Below the pieces are notes generated by a model. The model saw nothing but the letters and a program-made list of their open reading frames with translations, had not been told where the DNA came from and made no database searches. Position numbers and translations under genes: made by a program. A DNA stretch of 64,000 nt from Planococcus halotolerans (GTDB lineage: Bacteria > Bacillota > Bacilli > Bacillales_A > Planococcaceae): positions 1-64,000 of the forward strand of contig NZ_QLZR01000005.1 in NCBI RefSeq assembly GCF_003289955.1, written 5' to 3'. Of this stretch, positions 16,433 through 25,135 are shown one piece after another; within the stretch, counting starts at the first letter, position 1, and each line of letters starts with the position of its first letter.

Positions 16433-19400
16433 GACCTTTAAAACTGAAACTGACGGCATTTGGCCCATATAAAGAGACGGAAACAATCGATTTTAATGAC
16501 CTCCGGGAAAATCGGCTGTTTGTTATTTCCGGCAGCACGGGTTCCGGCAAAACGACGATTTTTGACGGGATCTCATTTGCGCTGTACGGTGCTGCAAGCG
16601 GTTCGGACCGCAGTGAAACACGCAATCTGCGGAGTGATTTCGCGGATGATGCTGTGCATACCTGTGTCGAAATGGAATTTGAGATACATAACCAGGTATA
16701 CCGGATTCTTCGCCAGATGCCCCATGTCAAAAAAGGGAATAAAAGCCAGACTGGTGAACGCTATGAATTTTTTGAAGTCCATAAAGATGGCGAAAAGCCA
16801 TGTGTGGAACGGCAGATCGTATCGGAAATCAACCAGCGCGTCGAAGAGATTCTAGGGTTGACGCAAAATCAGTTCAGCCAGATTGTCATGTTGCCGCAAG
16901 GGGAATTCCGTAAACTGTTGACGTCAGAAACAGATAATAAGGAAGAAATTCTTCGCCGTATTTTTAAAACAGAACCGTATAAAATGATCAGCGAACGGCT
17001 GAAGCAAAAGCGCGACGCGGCAAAAGATGCCTATGGACTAGAAGAACAGGTGCTGAACAGCCATCTGCGCAGCATCGAATCTTCGCTTCCGGAACGGGAA
17101 TCCGAATTGTTCGAAGTGCTGGGGAGAGAGCAGCGCAATATCCACCAGCTCCTGTCGGCACTTGAACTGGAAACGGCTTTCTATAAAGAAAAAATCGCTG
17201 ATGACAAAATCCGGCATGAAACGCTGTACAAAAAACATCAGGAAAAACTGGAAAGCTATCACGAAGCGAAAAAGTGGAACGGACGCTTTGATGAAAAGCT
17301 CGAAAAAGAGCGGCGTTACAACGCTTTAACGGAACAGCTGCCGGCAATCGCTGGAAAAGAAAAAGCGGTGCAGCAGGCGGAGCGCGCTGGTTTTATTGCC
17401 AATATCGAAAATCTTTACCGGGAACTTCAAGTTAATGAAACGGAAAAACACAAACTGCTCGAACGGGCGGTGGATGAAGAACAGCAAGCCGAAGGGGCAA
17501 AACTGGCGGCAGAAGAGAAATTCCTGGAACAGCAGGGCCGCAGCGCTGAACGATCGGCTGCCCAGGATCAGGTGCTGCGCCTTCAGCAATTATTGCCGCA
17601 GGTACAGGATTTGGCGGCTAAAGAAAAAGAAGTTGCCAATTTGAGCAGCGCGGTCCAGGATGCCGAACAGCGTTTTCAGGCAATCGAAAAACAATTGGCC
17701 GCTAAAAAAGAGCAGAAAACAGCCGTTGCCGAAAAGGTCAGTGAGCTGGAGAAACAAACCGACAGCTTTGACAGCAAGCCGGAAGAACTTCGGGTCGCAG
17801 AGGATCGTCTGCGCATTGCCAGGGAATTGCTGGCCGTGCAAACGGAAATGAAAGCCCAAAAAGCAGTGACTGATCAAAAAGAAGTGGTATACAGCGAAGC
17901 GCTGACAAAATACAAAGGGATCGAAGAGGGCTGGTTTGCCAATCAGGCGCATCTTTTGGCTGAGCAATTGAAAGACGGTGAGGCCTGCCCGGTATGCGGC
18001 AGCCACGAGCATCCTGTAAAACACCAGGGAGCAGCGGAAACGGCTGTTTCAAAAGAGCAGCTGGACCAGGAAAAATCCCTGTTGAATACGCTGGATGATG
18101 CTTACCGAAATGCTGCTGCACGCCTTGTTTCATTGGAAGAGCAGTTGAGCCGCAAGCAGAGCGAGGCAGAAGAGCAGGGGATTGCGGCAGCGGATACCGA
18201 TAAAGAAGTCGCCTCACTGGAGCAAGTCAAACAGCAATTGCAGGAAGATGTTCAAACTCTGCAACGATGGAAAACGGGACTTCGCGAGTGGAAAACGAAA
18301 CTTACGGATTTGGTGAAAGAGATGGAGACAGCGGAGCAGAACCGCTCGCTCCTCCTGACGGAAATGAATGACAAGAAATCCGCTTCTGAATCGGCGAAAG
18401 CAGTGCTGGCTGAAAAACTGGCATCGATACCGGAAGAAATGCGCTCGCTTGCTGTTCTGGAACAGGAAATCCGTCAGGCCATCGCTAAAAAGGACGATAT
18501 GGAAAGAGTCTGGACTGCGGTGCAGGAATTATTCCAGGGAGCGAAAGAACGATTGGCTTCAGCGGCAATGGCGTTGCAGCATTCGAAAACCACAGCCGAA
18601 GAAATGACCGCCAAACGCCAAAAAGCGGAAGCGGAATTCAAGCAGGCACTGGAGAAATCGGAATTCGAAACGGAAGAAGCTTACCAGCGGGCGAAAATGC
18701 GCGACTCGGAAATGGAAGAGATGAAACAGCAAATCACGCGTTTCAAACAGGACCGCCACACACTTGAACAGCAAATCAGCGAACTGGCTGAACTTTTGGC
18801 AGAACGCAAAAACGAAGACTTGTCACTGGCGGAAGCGGAACTGGAGCAATTGAAAGTCGATTATGAACAGGCGTTATCGCAGTTGAATCATTCGAAGGAT
18901 TGCTGCGCAAAAGGCGAAGCATTGATTGAGCAGATCAATGGAACTGTTGAAAAAGCGGCTAAAGCCGAAGCACAATTTAATCGTGTGGCGGATCTTCACG
19001 ATATGATCCGTGGGCAGAACAGCCTCAAAATCTCATTTGAACGTTATTTGCAGATTGAATACCTGGAACAGATTATTCAAGCCGCCAACGAGCGGCTGCG
19101 TAATCTGTCGAATGGCCAGTTCTATCTGATCCGGAGCGACCGGCAGGAAGCCCGCGGCAAACAGAGCGGCCTCGGCCTCGATGTCTACGATTCCTATACG
19201 GGGCAGACGCGCGACGTCAAAACTTTATCCGGCGGAGAAAAATTCAATGCATCGCTTTGTCTGGCGCTTGGCATGGCAGACGTCATCCAAAGCTTCCAGG
19301 GCAATGTCTCCATCGACACGATGTTCATCGATGAAGGATTTGGTTCACTCGATGAAGAGTCGTTGAACAAATCAATCGAAACATTGATTGATTTGCAGCG

Positions 19401-19521
19401 GTCGGGCCGTATGATCGGCGTCATTTCGCATGTGCAGGAATTGAAGGCGGCGATACCGGCGATTCTGGAAGTAAGAAAGTCGAAGGAAGGCTTCAGTAAA
19501 ACAAGTTTCCATATTAAATAG
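16429..19521 (+). CDS. sbcC: Exonuclease subunit SbcC
   Basis: Rad50-like ATPase of 1030 residues. N-terminal Walker A GSTGSGKTT begins at residue 35. Two long coiled coils flank the zinc hook C520-P-V-C523, and the C-terminal lobe has the signature LSGGEKFNASL, Walker B TMFIDEGFGSLD and a final HVQEL switch motif. It works with SbcD on DNA ends and hairpins. The ATGA overlap with sbcD shows coupling. No terminator is obvious directly after it; a 225-codon membrane gene follows at 80 bases. Confidence 0.97.
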   Translation: MRPLKLKLTAFGPYKETETIDFNDLRENRLFVISGSTGSGKTTIFDGISFALYGAASGSDRSETRNLRSDFADDAVHTCVEMEFEIHNQVYRILRQMPHVKKGNKSQTGERYEFFEVHKDGEKPCVERQIVSEINQRVEEILGLTQNQFSQIVMLPQGEFRKLLTSETDNKEEILRRIFKTEPYKMISERLKQKRDAAKDAYGLEEQVLNSHLRSIESSLPERESELFEVLGREQRNIHQLLSALELETAFYKEKIADDKIRHETLYKKHQEKLESYHEAKKWNGRFDEKLEKERRYNALTEQLPAIAGKEKAVQQAERAGFIANIENLYRELQVNETEKHKLLERAVDEEQQAEGAKLAAEEKFLEQQGRSAERSAAQDQVLRLQQLLPQVQDLAAKEKEVANLSSAVQDAEQRFQAIEKQLAAKKEQKTAVAEKVSELEKQTDSFDSKPEELRVAEDRLRIARELLAVQTEMKAQKAVTDQKEVVYSEALTKYKGIEEGWFANQAHLLAEQLKDGEACPVCGSHEHPVKHQGAAETAVSKEQLDQEKSLLNTLDDAYRNAAARLVSLEEQLSRKQSEAEEQGIAAADTDKEVASLEQVKQQLQEDVQTLQRWKTGLREWKTKLTDLVKEMETAEQNRSLLLTEMNDKKSASESAKAVLAEKLASIPEEMRSLAVLEQEIRQAIAKKDDMERVWTAVQELFQGAKERLASAAMALQHSKTTAEEMTAKRQKAEAEFKQALEKSEFETEEAYQRAKMRDSEMEEMKQQITRFKQDRHTLEQQISELAELLAERKNEDLSLAEAELEQLKVDYEQALSQLNHSKDCCAKGEALIEQINGTVEKAAKAEAQFNRVADLHDMIRGQNSLKISFERYLQIEYLEQIIQAANERLRNLSNGQFYLIRSDRQEARGKQSGLGLDVYDSYTGQTRDVKTLSGGEKFNASLCLALGMADVIQSFQGNVSIDTMFIDEGFGSLDEESLNKSIETLIDLQRSGRMIGVISHVQELKAAIPAILEVRKSKEGFSKTSFHIK

Positions 19522-19601
19522 CAGGATTTTTGATTAAGAGTTTAAAACACTGACGAAAGGTGAACTTAGTAGGTAACAGGTAAATTCCGGAAGGTGATTG
19601 G

Positions 19602-20279
19602 ATGGATTTGATTCTATTCTTTATTCTCACAGCCGCCTATATAGGGCTGATTGTCTGGGCAGTGATGAGACAGAAGAGATGGACGCTGATGGCGGCCGTT
19701 TATCTGGTGCTGTTCGGTTTGATTTACGACAACGGCATTATTGCGCTGGGCAAATTCATAGGCGAAGGTGCGCTATTGGAAAACCTGAATGCCATGCGCT
19801 ACTGGATCCATGCTTTATTGACACCGGCATTGGTGCTGTTTTCGCTCGGCGCACTGCGCGCCGCTGGAGTCGGTTGGGCGAGAAAATCATGGGCGCTATA
19901 CAGTGCGGTTGTCCTCTTTATATTGGGGGTCGTCATTGAAATCTGGCAGGTGACTTGGGGCACGGAGCTTGCGCCGGTCAGGGAATACGGTGTCTTGAAG
20001 TACGCTTCGACTGAGGAAGCGGGGGGTCCGCCGATAATGATCTTGTTGGTATCAGCCGTGCTGTTGATTGCAGGACTGATCGTTTGGAAAAAAGCGGGAT
20101 GGCCATGGATGTTCGTTGGTTCAGTGATCATGGGCATCGGCAGCAGTGTAACAATCCCGGTTGAAAGCGCCGCAGTGACAAACATTTTCGAACTCATCCT
20201 GCTGGCTTCGCTTGTATGGACGAAAATTCATTTGGAGAAAAAGTCTAACGGAACGGAAAGAGGTCCTGACTATGAATAA
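19602..20279 (+). CDS. Multi-pass membrane protein of unknown function
   Basis: A 225-residue protein with about seven hydrophobic segments, conserved-looking loops (YDNGIIALGKFIGEG, WIHALLTPALV, WQVTWGTELAPVREYG) and a charged C-terminus. I do not recognise the family. The many Trp and an Asp-Asn pair within membrane segments suggest a transporter-like or lipid-modifying protein, but this is not claimed. The ATG at 19602 follows GGAAGGTGATT. The stop overlaps the next small membrane gene by 8 bases. Confidence 0.75.
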   Translation: MDLILFFILTAAYIGLIVWAVMRQKRWTLMAAVYLVLFGLIYDNGIIALGKFIGEGALLENLNAMRYWIHALLTPALVLFSLGALRAAGVGWARKSWALYSAVVLFILGVVIEIWQVTWGTELAPVREYGVLKYASTEEAGGPPIMILLVSAVLLIAGLIVWKKAGWPWMFVGSVIMGIGSSVTIPVESAAVTNIFELILLASLVWTKIHLEKKSNGTERGPDYE

Positions 20280-20487
20280 ATTCAGCTACAGATCCAGGAT
20301 ATTGTATTTCGCGCTGCTCGCTTTTTTCAGCCTTGGATTTTTCCTGCTGCAGCTTTATGCAGTCGTGAACAATGAGGTGGGTACCGGTTCTTATGTGCTG
20401 CTCGTTTTGTGGGGGCTGATGGTGGCATTCGGCCTGGGTGGTATTTTTTATACGATGGCGAAGAAAAAGAAGGAACGCGGACAATAG
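20272..20487 (+). CDS. Small two-helix membrane protein
   Basis: A 71-residue protein with two hydrophobic segments (about 10-30 and 40-60) and a basic tail KKKKERG. It starts with the ATG at 20272, inside the stop region of the preceding gene (GACTATGAATAA), so it is translationally coupled and probably functions with it. The family is not recognised. The terminator at 20473-20505 starts within its last codons. Confidence 0.7.
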   Translation: MNKFSYRSRILYFALLAFFSLGFFLLQLYAVVNNEVGTGSYVLLVLWGLMVAFGLGGIFYTMAKKKKERGQ

Positions 20488-20505
20488 GTCTGCGTTTCTT
20501 TTTTT
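20473..20505 (+). terminator. Intrinsic terminator of the membrane gene pair
   Basis: The stem GAACGCGGAC / GTCTGCGTTTC (one bulge, one G-T pair) is followed by seven T. It begins inside the last codons of the small membrane gene. Confidence 0.8.
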
Positions 20506-20600
20506 AGAAAAAAGCGAATTTAACGGAAAGTTTGCAAATACAGGAACAGGCAAGATATATGATAAAGTGGTTGGTAACAGATAAAGCGGGAGTGAAGAGA

Positions 20601-21869
20601 ATGACAAAGAAATTGAATCCTGAAGAAGTGGTAGGGTTGATTGATAAGGGAGCCGATATCATTATACCGATTGCCAATGGTGAACCGGTTAAATTGCTTG
20701 ATATATTGGAAGAAAGAGCAGACCAGCTGGATGGCGTAAAAATTCACCAGATGCTGGCTTTGCGTGAACGCAGCTATATCAAAGGCGAGCTTGAACAATT
20801 AAAACACGTTTCTTATTTCCTGAGCGGTGCGACCCGTAAAGTTTATCAGCAAGCGAAAATGGAATTGGTACCGAATAATTTCCATGAGATTCCTAAGATG
20901 CTGAAAAAGACGACGAAAATGTCGATGATCATGACAGTGGCTTCACCTATGGATGAACACGGCTATTTCACGTTCGGCACACAAGCTGACTACGTGGCCG
21001 AATTTGTCGGGGAAGTTCCTTTTATTCTTGAAGTCAATGAAAATATGCCGAGAACCTACGGCCATAATCATATTCACATCAGCCAAATCGCTGGTTTCGT
21101 TGAGCATCACGCACCATTATCCGAAGAAAAAGCAGGGGAGATCAGCGACAAGGATTTATTGATTGCCTCTTCGATTATAGAAGATATTAAAAACGGTGAT
21201 ACACTGCAGATCGGCATCGGTTCGGTTCCAAACGCCGTCATCAGCATGCTGAAAGATCACCGCCATCTCGGCATCCACACAGAAATGCTGCCGGACGGCG
21301 TCGTGGATCTGGTGAAAGCCGGCGCTGTCGATGGAACACAGAAATTCACGAACCGCGGCAAAATCATCGCGACTTTTGCCTATGGTTCGAAGAAACTGTA
21401 TGATTTCCTCGACAATAACCCGGTAGTGGAATTCCTGCCTGTCAGCACGGTCAACGACCCACGGGAAATCGCCAAGGAAAAGAATATCGTTTCGATAAAC
21501 GCCACAACAGAAGTGGACCTTTTTGGTCAATGCGCTTCTGAAACAGTCGGCGGGAAATATTATTCATCAAGCGGCGGGCAAGTCGACTTCGCCCGCGGAG
21601 TGCGTTTTGCGGAAAACGGCAAAGGCTATATCTGCTTGCCTTCCACTGCCAAAGGTGACAGCCTGTCCCGCATCAAGCTGCAACTGGCGCCGGGCTCTGT
21701 CGTCACGACCGGCAAAAACGATGTCGATAATATTGTTACGGAATACGGAATGGCCCGCTTGCACGGCGTCTCCATTTCCGAACGCGCCAAGCGCCTGATC
21801 AGCATTGCCCACCCGAAATTCCGTGAAGAATTGATGTTTGACGCCAAGAAGAACGGAATTATGATTTAA
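20601..21869 (+). CDS. Acetyl-CoA hydrolase/transferase family CoA-transferase
   Basis: A 422-residue class I-type CoA-transferase of the acetyl-CoA hydrolase/4-hydroxybutyrate CoA-transferase family. It moves CoA between carboxylic acids through a glutamyl-CoA intermediate; the likely Glu lies in TTEVDLFGQ. Other features: GIGSVPNAV, HTEMLPDGVVDL, GGQVDFARG and VVTEYGMARLHG. The exact acids cannot be read from sequence. I chose the ATG at 20601 because GGGAG precedes it; an upstream in-frame start at 20532 lies in a poor context. It stands alone and ends at a terminator at 21902. Confidence 0.9.
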   Translation: MTKKLNPEEVVGLIDKGADIIIPIANGEPVKLLDILEERADQLDGVKIHQMLALRERSYIKGELEQLKHVSYFLSGATRKVYQQAKMELVPNNFHEIPKMLKKTTKMSMIMTVASPMDEHGYFTFGTQADYVAEFVGEVPFILEVNENMPRTYGHNHIHISQIAGFVEHHAPLSEEKAGEISDKDLLIASSIIEDIKNGDTLQIGIGSVPNAVISMLKDHRHLGIHTEMLPDGVVDLVKAGAVDGTQKFTNRGKIIATFAYGSKKLYDFLDNNPVVEFLPVSTVNDPREIAKEKNIVSINATTEVDLFGQCASETVGGKYYSSSGGQVDFARGVRFAENGKGYICLPSTAKGDSLSRIKLQLAPGSVVTTGKNDVDNIVTEYGMARLHGVSISERAKRLISIAHPKFREELMFDAKKNGIMI

Positions 21870-21901
21870 TGAATAGAGTCTCTTAATAGCATATGAGGGG
21901 G

Positions 21902-21933
21902 AACCGGAGAAAGCGCTGCTTTCTTCGGTTTTT
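21902..21933 (+). terminator. Terminator of the CoA-transferase gene
   Basis: The stem AACCGGAGAAAGC / GCTTTCTTCGGTT with loop GCT is followed by a T-run. Confidence 0.85.
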
Positions 21934-22011
21934 ATGTGGCGGGGGAGAAATGGGTATTTGGGACAGGAAAAATTATACAATAAATAATAGTGATTCTAAT
22001 AAAAATGAAAT

Positions 22012-22105
22012 AGAAAGTATTTTGGCCAATTTGGAAAGTATTTTGGGGTTTTTGGAAAGTATTTCGGGCGAAACAGAAAGTATTTGATGGTATTTAGAAA
22101 GTATC
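22012..22105. repeat. 21-bp-period repeat array A (five units)
   Basis: The core RGAAAGTATTT starts at 22012, 22033, 22054, 22075 and 22096, exactly 21 bases apart each time. The last unit is degraded (AGAAAGTATCA). The 8-10 bases between cores vary. A 64-codon frame crosses the array as a heptad of ESIL-like residues, but it has no convincing start and stops inside the array. Confidence 0.9.
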
Positions 22106-22185
22106 ACCAAATGCTGGAAATCATATTTTGGAATTTCATCTTCATCGGCTTCTTTTCAGTTAAAAATTTTACTCCGAAATCACAA

Positions 22186-22240
22186 TGGACAGTATTTGCC
22201 TCCTAATGGACAGTATTCTGACCATAACAGACAGTATATC
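22186..22240. repeat. 21-bp-period repeat array A' (three units)
   Basis: The core NRGACAGTAT starts at 22186, 22207 and 22228, exactly 21 bases apart. It differs from array A by one internal base (GGACAGTAT against GGAAAGTAT), so it is a sister array, separated from A by about 80 bases. Confidence 0.85.
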
Positions 22241-22309
22241 CAGAAAAATGGTAATTCGAGCAGCTCCCGCCCAACATCTAAGACCAATTCCACCACACGC
22301 CTCAAAGTC

Positions 22310-22469
22310 GGATGGTTTTCGCAAAGCGGAAACCATCCAGGGAACATCCCGCGCCAGCGGATGTTCTTTCATCAACATCACGGTTTTCGACTCAACCCAA
22401 TCGACAATTGGCTGAAGAGCGGGCGGGGAAAGACCCCGCCCACTGGGCAGTCCGCCGGCAGCGGACTGC
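22310..22469. repeat. Chain of five strong hairpins
   Basis: In order: GGATGGTTTTCGC / GCGGAAACCATCC (22310-22338); GAACATCCCGC / GCGGATGTTC (22342-22366); CCAAT / ATTGG (22397-22411); GGGCGGGG / CCCCGCCC (22421-22441); GCAGTCCGC / GCGGACTGC (22447-22469). Loops are 3-5 bases. There is no T-run after any of them. A leftward 121-codon frame crosses the region without a ribosome binding site. This may be a structured RNA or a repeated element. Confidence 0.65.
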
Positions 22470-22511
22470 TTCACACTGGAACTGTAACGCTTCACAGCCC
22501 AAGACCCAGCC

Positions 22512-22555
22512 TTTACTTTACCGGTGAAACTCAATATACTTACTTAGGTAAGTAT
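22512..22555 (+). promoter_or_regulatory. Promoter and operator of the marR-MFS operon
   Basis: A -35 element TTTACT (22512-22517) and a -10 element TATACT (22535-22540) are 17 bases apart. The perfect dyad ATACTTAC-TTAG-GTAAGTAT (22536-22555) overlaps the -10, as expected for autoregulation by the MarR protein encoded directly downstream. Confidence 0.8.
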
Positions 22556-22573
22556 TATGAAGGGGCGGTTTGC

Positions 22574-23008
22574 ATGGAGAATTTATTGTTTCATGAAATC
22601 CATCAGAAATCCCGCTTGGCGATTAAAGAAGTCAATGAGGTTCTGAAGGAATACAACTTATACAGTGCACAATGGTCGATTTTGTTTTGTCTGAAGCAAT
22701 TTGGTCCCATGACACAAAAAGAGATTTGGCAATACTTGAATGTGGAGGCGCCGACCGTTACGCGGACTCTCTCGAAGCTGGAAGAAAGCGGTTGGGCAGA
22801 GCGGAACGAAGGGGCGGATAAGCGTCAGCGCATCGTCTGTTTGACGGCTAAGGCAGAATCGAAAGTTGCGGAAATCGAAGAGCGGGTCACGATGCTTGAA
22901 GAAGACATGCTTTCGGGTTTGAGCCAGGATGAACAGCAACAATTGATGGGCTTACTGAAAAAGATCCAATCTGCAGCCCGGACTGAAAAGGATGTAGAAA
23001 ATGATTGA
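22574..23008 (+). CDS. MarR family transcriptional regulator
   Basis: A 144-residue winged-helix dimer typical of MarR. The recognition region reads NVEAPTVTRTLSKLEESGW and the wing has the family signature GADKRQRIVCLT. The ATG at 22574 follows GAAGGGGCGG. The much longer frame that runs upstream passes through repeats and is not real coding sequence. The stop overlaps the MFS gene start by 8 bases. A dyad over its promoter suggests that it represses its own operon and is released by a substrate of the exporter. Confidence 0.92.
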   Translation: MENLLFHEIHQKSRLAIKEVNEVLKEYNLYSAQWSILFCLKQFGPMTQKEIWQYLNVEAPTVTRTLSKLEESGWAERNEGADKRQRIVCLTAKAESKVAEIEERVTMLEEDMLSGLSQDEQQQLMGLLKKIQSAARTEKDVEND

Positions 23009-24176
23009 GAGAAAACCTATTTGGACGAAAAGCTTCATCAATATATCAATAAGCACTTTTTTTATCTTCACTGTATTTTATGCGTTACTGACATTTATTC
23101 CTCTATATGTAATGGAAGACTTAAACGGGACGGTGGCGGAAGGCGGCATGGCGACTTCCGTGTTCCTGGTCAGTGCCATCATCGTGCGCCTCGCTGCGGG
23201 AATGATTCTCGATAAATTCGGCAATAAAGAAGTGCTTGTATTTTCGGTGCTGATGTTTACAGTCAGTACGATTCTTTATATTTTCATAGGCACATTTGCA
23301 GCGCTGCTCTTCCTTCGCTTTTTCCACGGAATCTGGTTCGGTCTGGTAACCACGGTGGCGGGGGCAATTGCCGCTGATATTATTCCGCCGGAAAGACGAG
23401 GAGAAGGCATGGGTTATTACGCGATTGCCATGAACCTTGCTGTTGTGGCAGGTCCGTTTATTGCACTGACTTTGCAGCCGCTTGTTTCCTCTCAAATCAT
23501 CTTCATCATTTTCGGGGCGATCATGGTTATCGGTTTCATTTGCGCCTTGGTGGTTCAGGTGCAGAAGATACCGAAAGAGACAGCGCCTGCCCGCAAACTT
23601 GCCCTCATTAACTTTTTGGAAACGAAAAGCATGCCGATTGCGAGTGTCGGATTCCTTATCTCCTTTGCTTATGCCAGCATCATCACGTTCATCTCCGTGT
23701 ATGCGGATGCGCTCGGCCTCTTGCAGACAGCCAGCTTCTTCTTCGTCGTCTATGCAGTAGCGATGCTGCTTGTTCGGCCATTTACAGGGCGTCTGTTCGA
23801 CGCGAAGGGACCGGATTATGTCATCATTCCTTCGATTATCGTCTTTGCCCTCGGCTTATGGACACTCAGTTACACGGCATCTTCCTGGATGTTGCTATTG
23901 TCGGGAGCGCTGATCGGCTTGGGTTATGGGACTTTGCTGCCGAGCTTTCAAACGCTGGCGATTGAGGCGGCCGATAAACACCGGAGCGGTTACGCAACAG
24001 GTACCTTTTTTGCCTTTTATGACACCGGCATTGCTATCGGAGCAGTTGCCCTTGGAGTAATGGCTTCTGCTCTCGGCTATTCGAAATTGTATTTGACCCT
24101 GGCGATTTTTGTACTGTTGATCGGCGTTTATTATAAATGGATAAGCGTTAAAACTGCCGGTTCTGCCAAAAGCTGA
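23001..24176 (+). CDS. MFS transporter, probable drug or metabolite exporter
   Basis: A 391-residue protein with about 12 hydrophobic segments. The loop after helix 2 reads RLAAGMILDKFGNKEV, the MFS signature G-x-x-x-D-K/R-x-G. The second half repeats it as RPFTGRLFDAKGPDYV. Coupling to a MarR gene (8-base overlap, ATGATTGA) supports a role in efflux of the ligand that MarR senses. The substrate is unknown. Confidence 0.9.
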   Translation: MIERKPIWTKSFINISISTFFIFTVFYALLTFIPLYVMEDLNGTVAEGGMATSVFLVSAIIVRLAAGMILDKFGNKEVLVFSVLMFTVSTILYIFIGTFAALLFLRFFHGIWFGLVTTVAGAIAADIIPPERRGEGMGYYAIAMNLAVVAGPFIALTLQPLVSSQIIFIIFGAIMVIGFICALVVQVQKIPKETAPARKLALINFLETKSMPIASVGFLISFAYASIITFISVYADALGLLQTASFFFVVYAVAMLLVRPFTGRLFDAKGPDYVIIPSIIVFALGLWTLSYTASSWMLLLSGALIGLGYGTLLPSFQTLAIEAADKHRSGYATGTFFAFYDTGIAIGAVALGVMASALGYSKLYLTLAIFVLLIGVYYKWISVKTAGSAKS

Positions 24177-24256
24177 GCCGGGTTTGATTTTATTTAATAG
24201 GAAAAATGCATTATACTGAGAAGATAGTCTGTAAGCAGAAGGGGTTTTTGTTTTTC

Positions 24257-25090
24257 ATGGGACAAAAAAATGCGGAATTATATAACTACATAATCGAAAA
24301 TAGAGAGAGGATCACAGAGGAATGGCTGGATAGCCGTAAAAAAACGGACGGCTCCATGTATTCAAGCAATGCCTCCTCCCAGGTTGAAGAACAATTGAAA
24401 AATCAGAACAATGCTTTCATAGAAGCAGTGACTTCGGTGTTTACCAGCGACGGAGATGAATTTTTGGGTGCATTGGACAGTTGGGTTGAAACAATTGCCA
24501 CTGCGCGTGCACGCCAATCGGTTCCACTTCATGAAGTAATTGCGCAGATTCGCGTATTCCGTCGGATTTACTGGGGTTATGTTAGAAAATTCTTTAATGA
24601 GGATTTCGAAGCTGACAGCAACGACGCTCTGGAATGGGCCGAAATCTTAAACAATTCCTTTGATTACATCATCGAACGCTTCGCCATCCGCCATTACGAA
24701 GCAGATCAGCGAATTCTTCAAAGCCAGCAGCAGATGATTTATGAATTGAGCAGCCCGGTCATCCCAATAAAAAAAGGTGTCGGCATCCTGCCGTTGGTGG
24801 GGGATATTGATACACACCGCGCCAAAATCATTTTGGAAACAGCGCTTGAGCAAAGTGTGAAGCAGCAATTGGATACGCTTTATATCGATTTATCGGCGGT
24901 GGCCATTATCGATACAATGGTGGCGCAGCAGATTTTCCAGGTGATGGCGTCGCTGAAAATTATCGGCGTACAGTCGGTACTGTCAGGCATCCGTCCGGAA
25001 ATTGCCCAAACCGCCATCACGTTAGGCATTGATTTTAAAGACATCAAAGTCCACGCAAACCTGATGCGTGCTTTGGAGACTCAAACTTAA
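24257..25090 (+). CDS. RsbR-type STAS-domain protein (stressosome component)
   Basis: A 277-residue protein with a C-terminal STAS domain (about 165-275) that starts with the RsbR signature SSPVIPIKKGVGILPLVGDID. It contains DLSAVAIIDTMVAQQ around the usual phospho-Thr region. The N-terminal half is the variable helical (non-haem globin-like) sensor domain of RsbR paralogues. Such proteins build the stressosome with RsbS and RsbT and modulate sigma-B. The ATG at 24257 was chosen because GAAGGGG lies upstream. No rsbST genes are adjacent, so it is an orphan paralogue. A PAS-STAS relative lies at 44.9 kb. Confidence 0.85.
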   Translation: MGQKNAELYNYIIENRERITEEWLDSRKKTDGSMYSSNASSQVEEQLKNQNNAFIEAVTSVFTSDGDEFLGALDSWVETIATARARQSVPLHEVIAQIRVFRRIYWGYVRKFFNEDFEADSNDALEWAEILNNSFDYIIERFAIRHYEADQRILQSQQQMIYELSSPVIPIKKGVGILPLVGDIDTHRAKIILETALEQSVKQQLDTLYIDLSAVAIIDTMVAQQIFQVMASLKIIGVQSVLSGIRPEIAQTAITLGIDFKDIKVHANLMRALETQT

Positions 25091-25094
25091 TAAT

Positions 25095-25132
25095 AAAACC
25101 AGCCACAAGTTAAATCTTGCGGCTGGTTTTTT
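25095..25132. terminator. Bidirectional terminator between RsbR-like and haemolysin III genes
   Basis: A stem AAAACCAGCC-A-CAAG / CTTG-C-GGCTGGTTTT is followed by a T-run. It lies between convergent genes. Confidence 0.85.
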
Positions 25133-25135
25133 CAT

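Noticed and set aside
21893-22087. Rightward frame of 64 codons across array A
   Set aside because: It begins inside the terminator region of the CoA-transferase, and the heptad pattern is a side effect of the 21-bp step. It ends within the array.
22169-22534. Leftward frame of 121 codons across array A' and the hairpin chain
   Set aside because: No ribosome binding site, and its sequence follows the hairpin arms and the 21-bp repeats. It is better explained as structured non-coding DNA.
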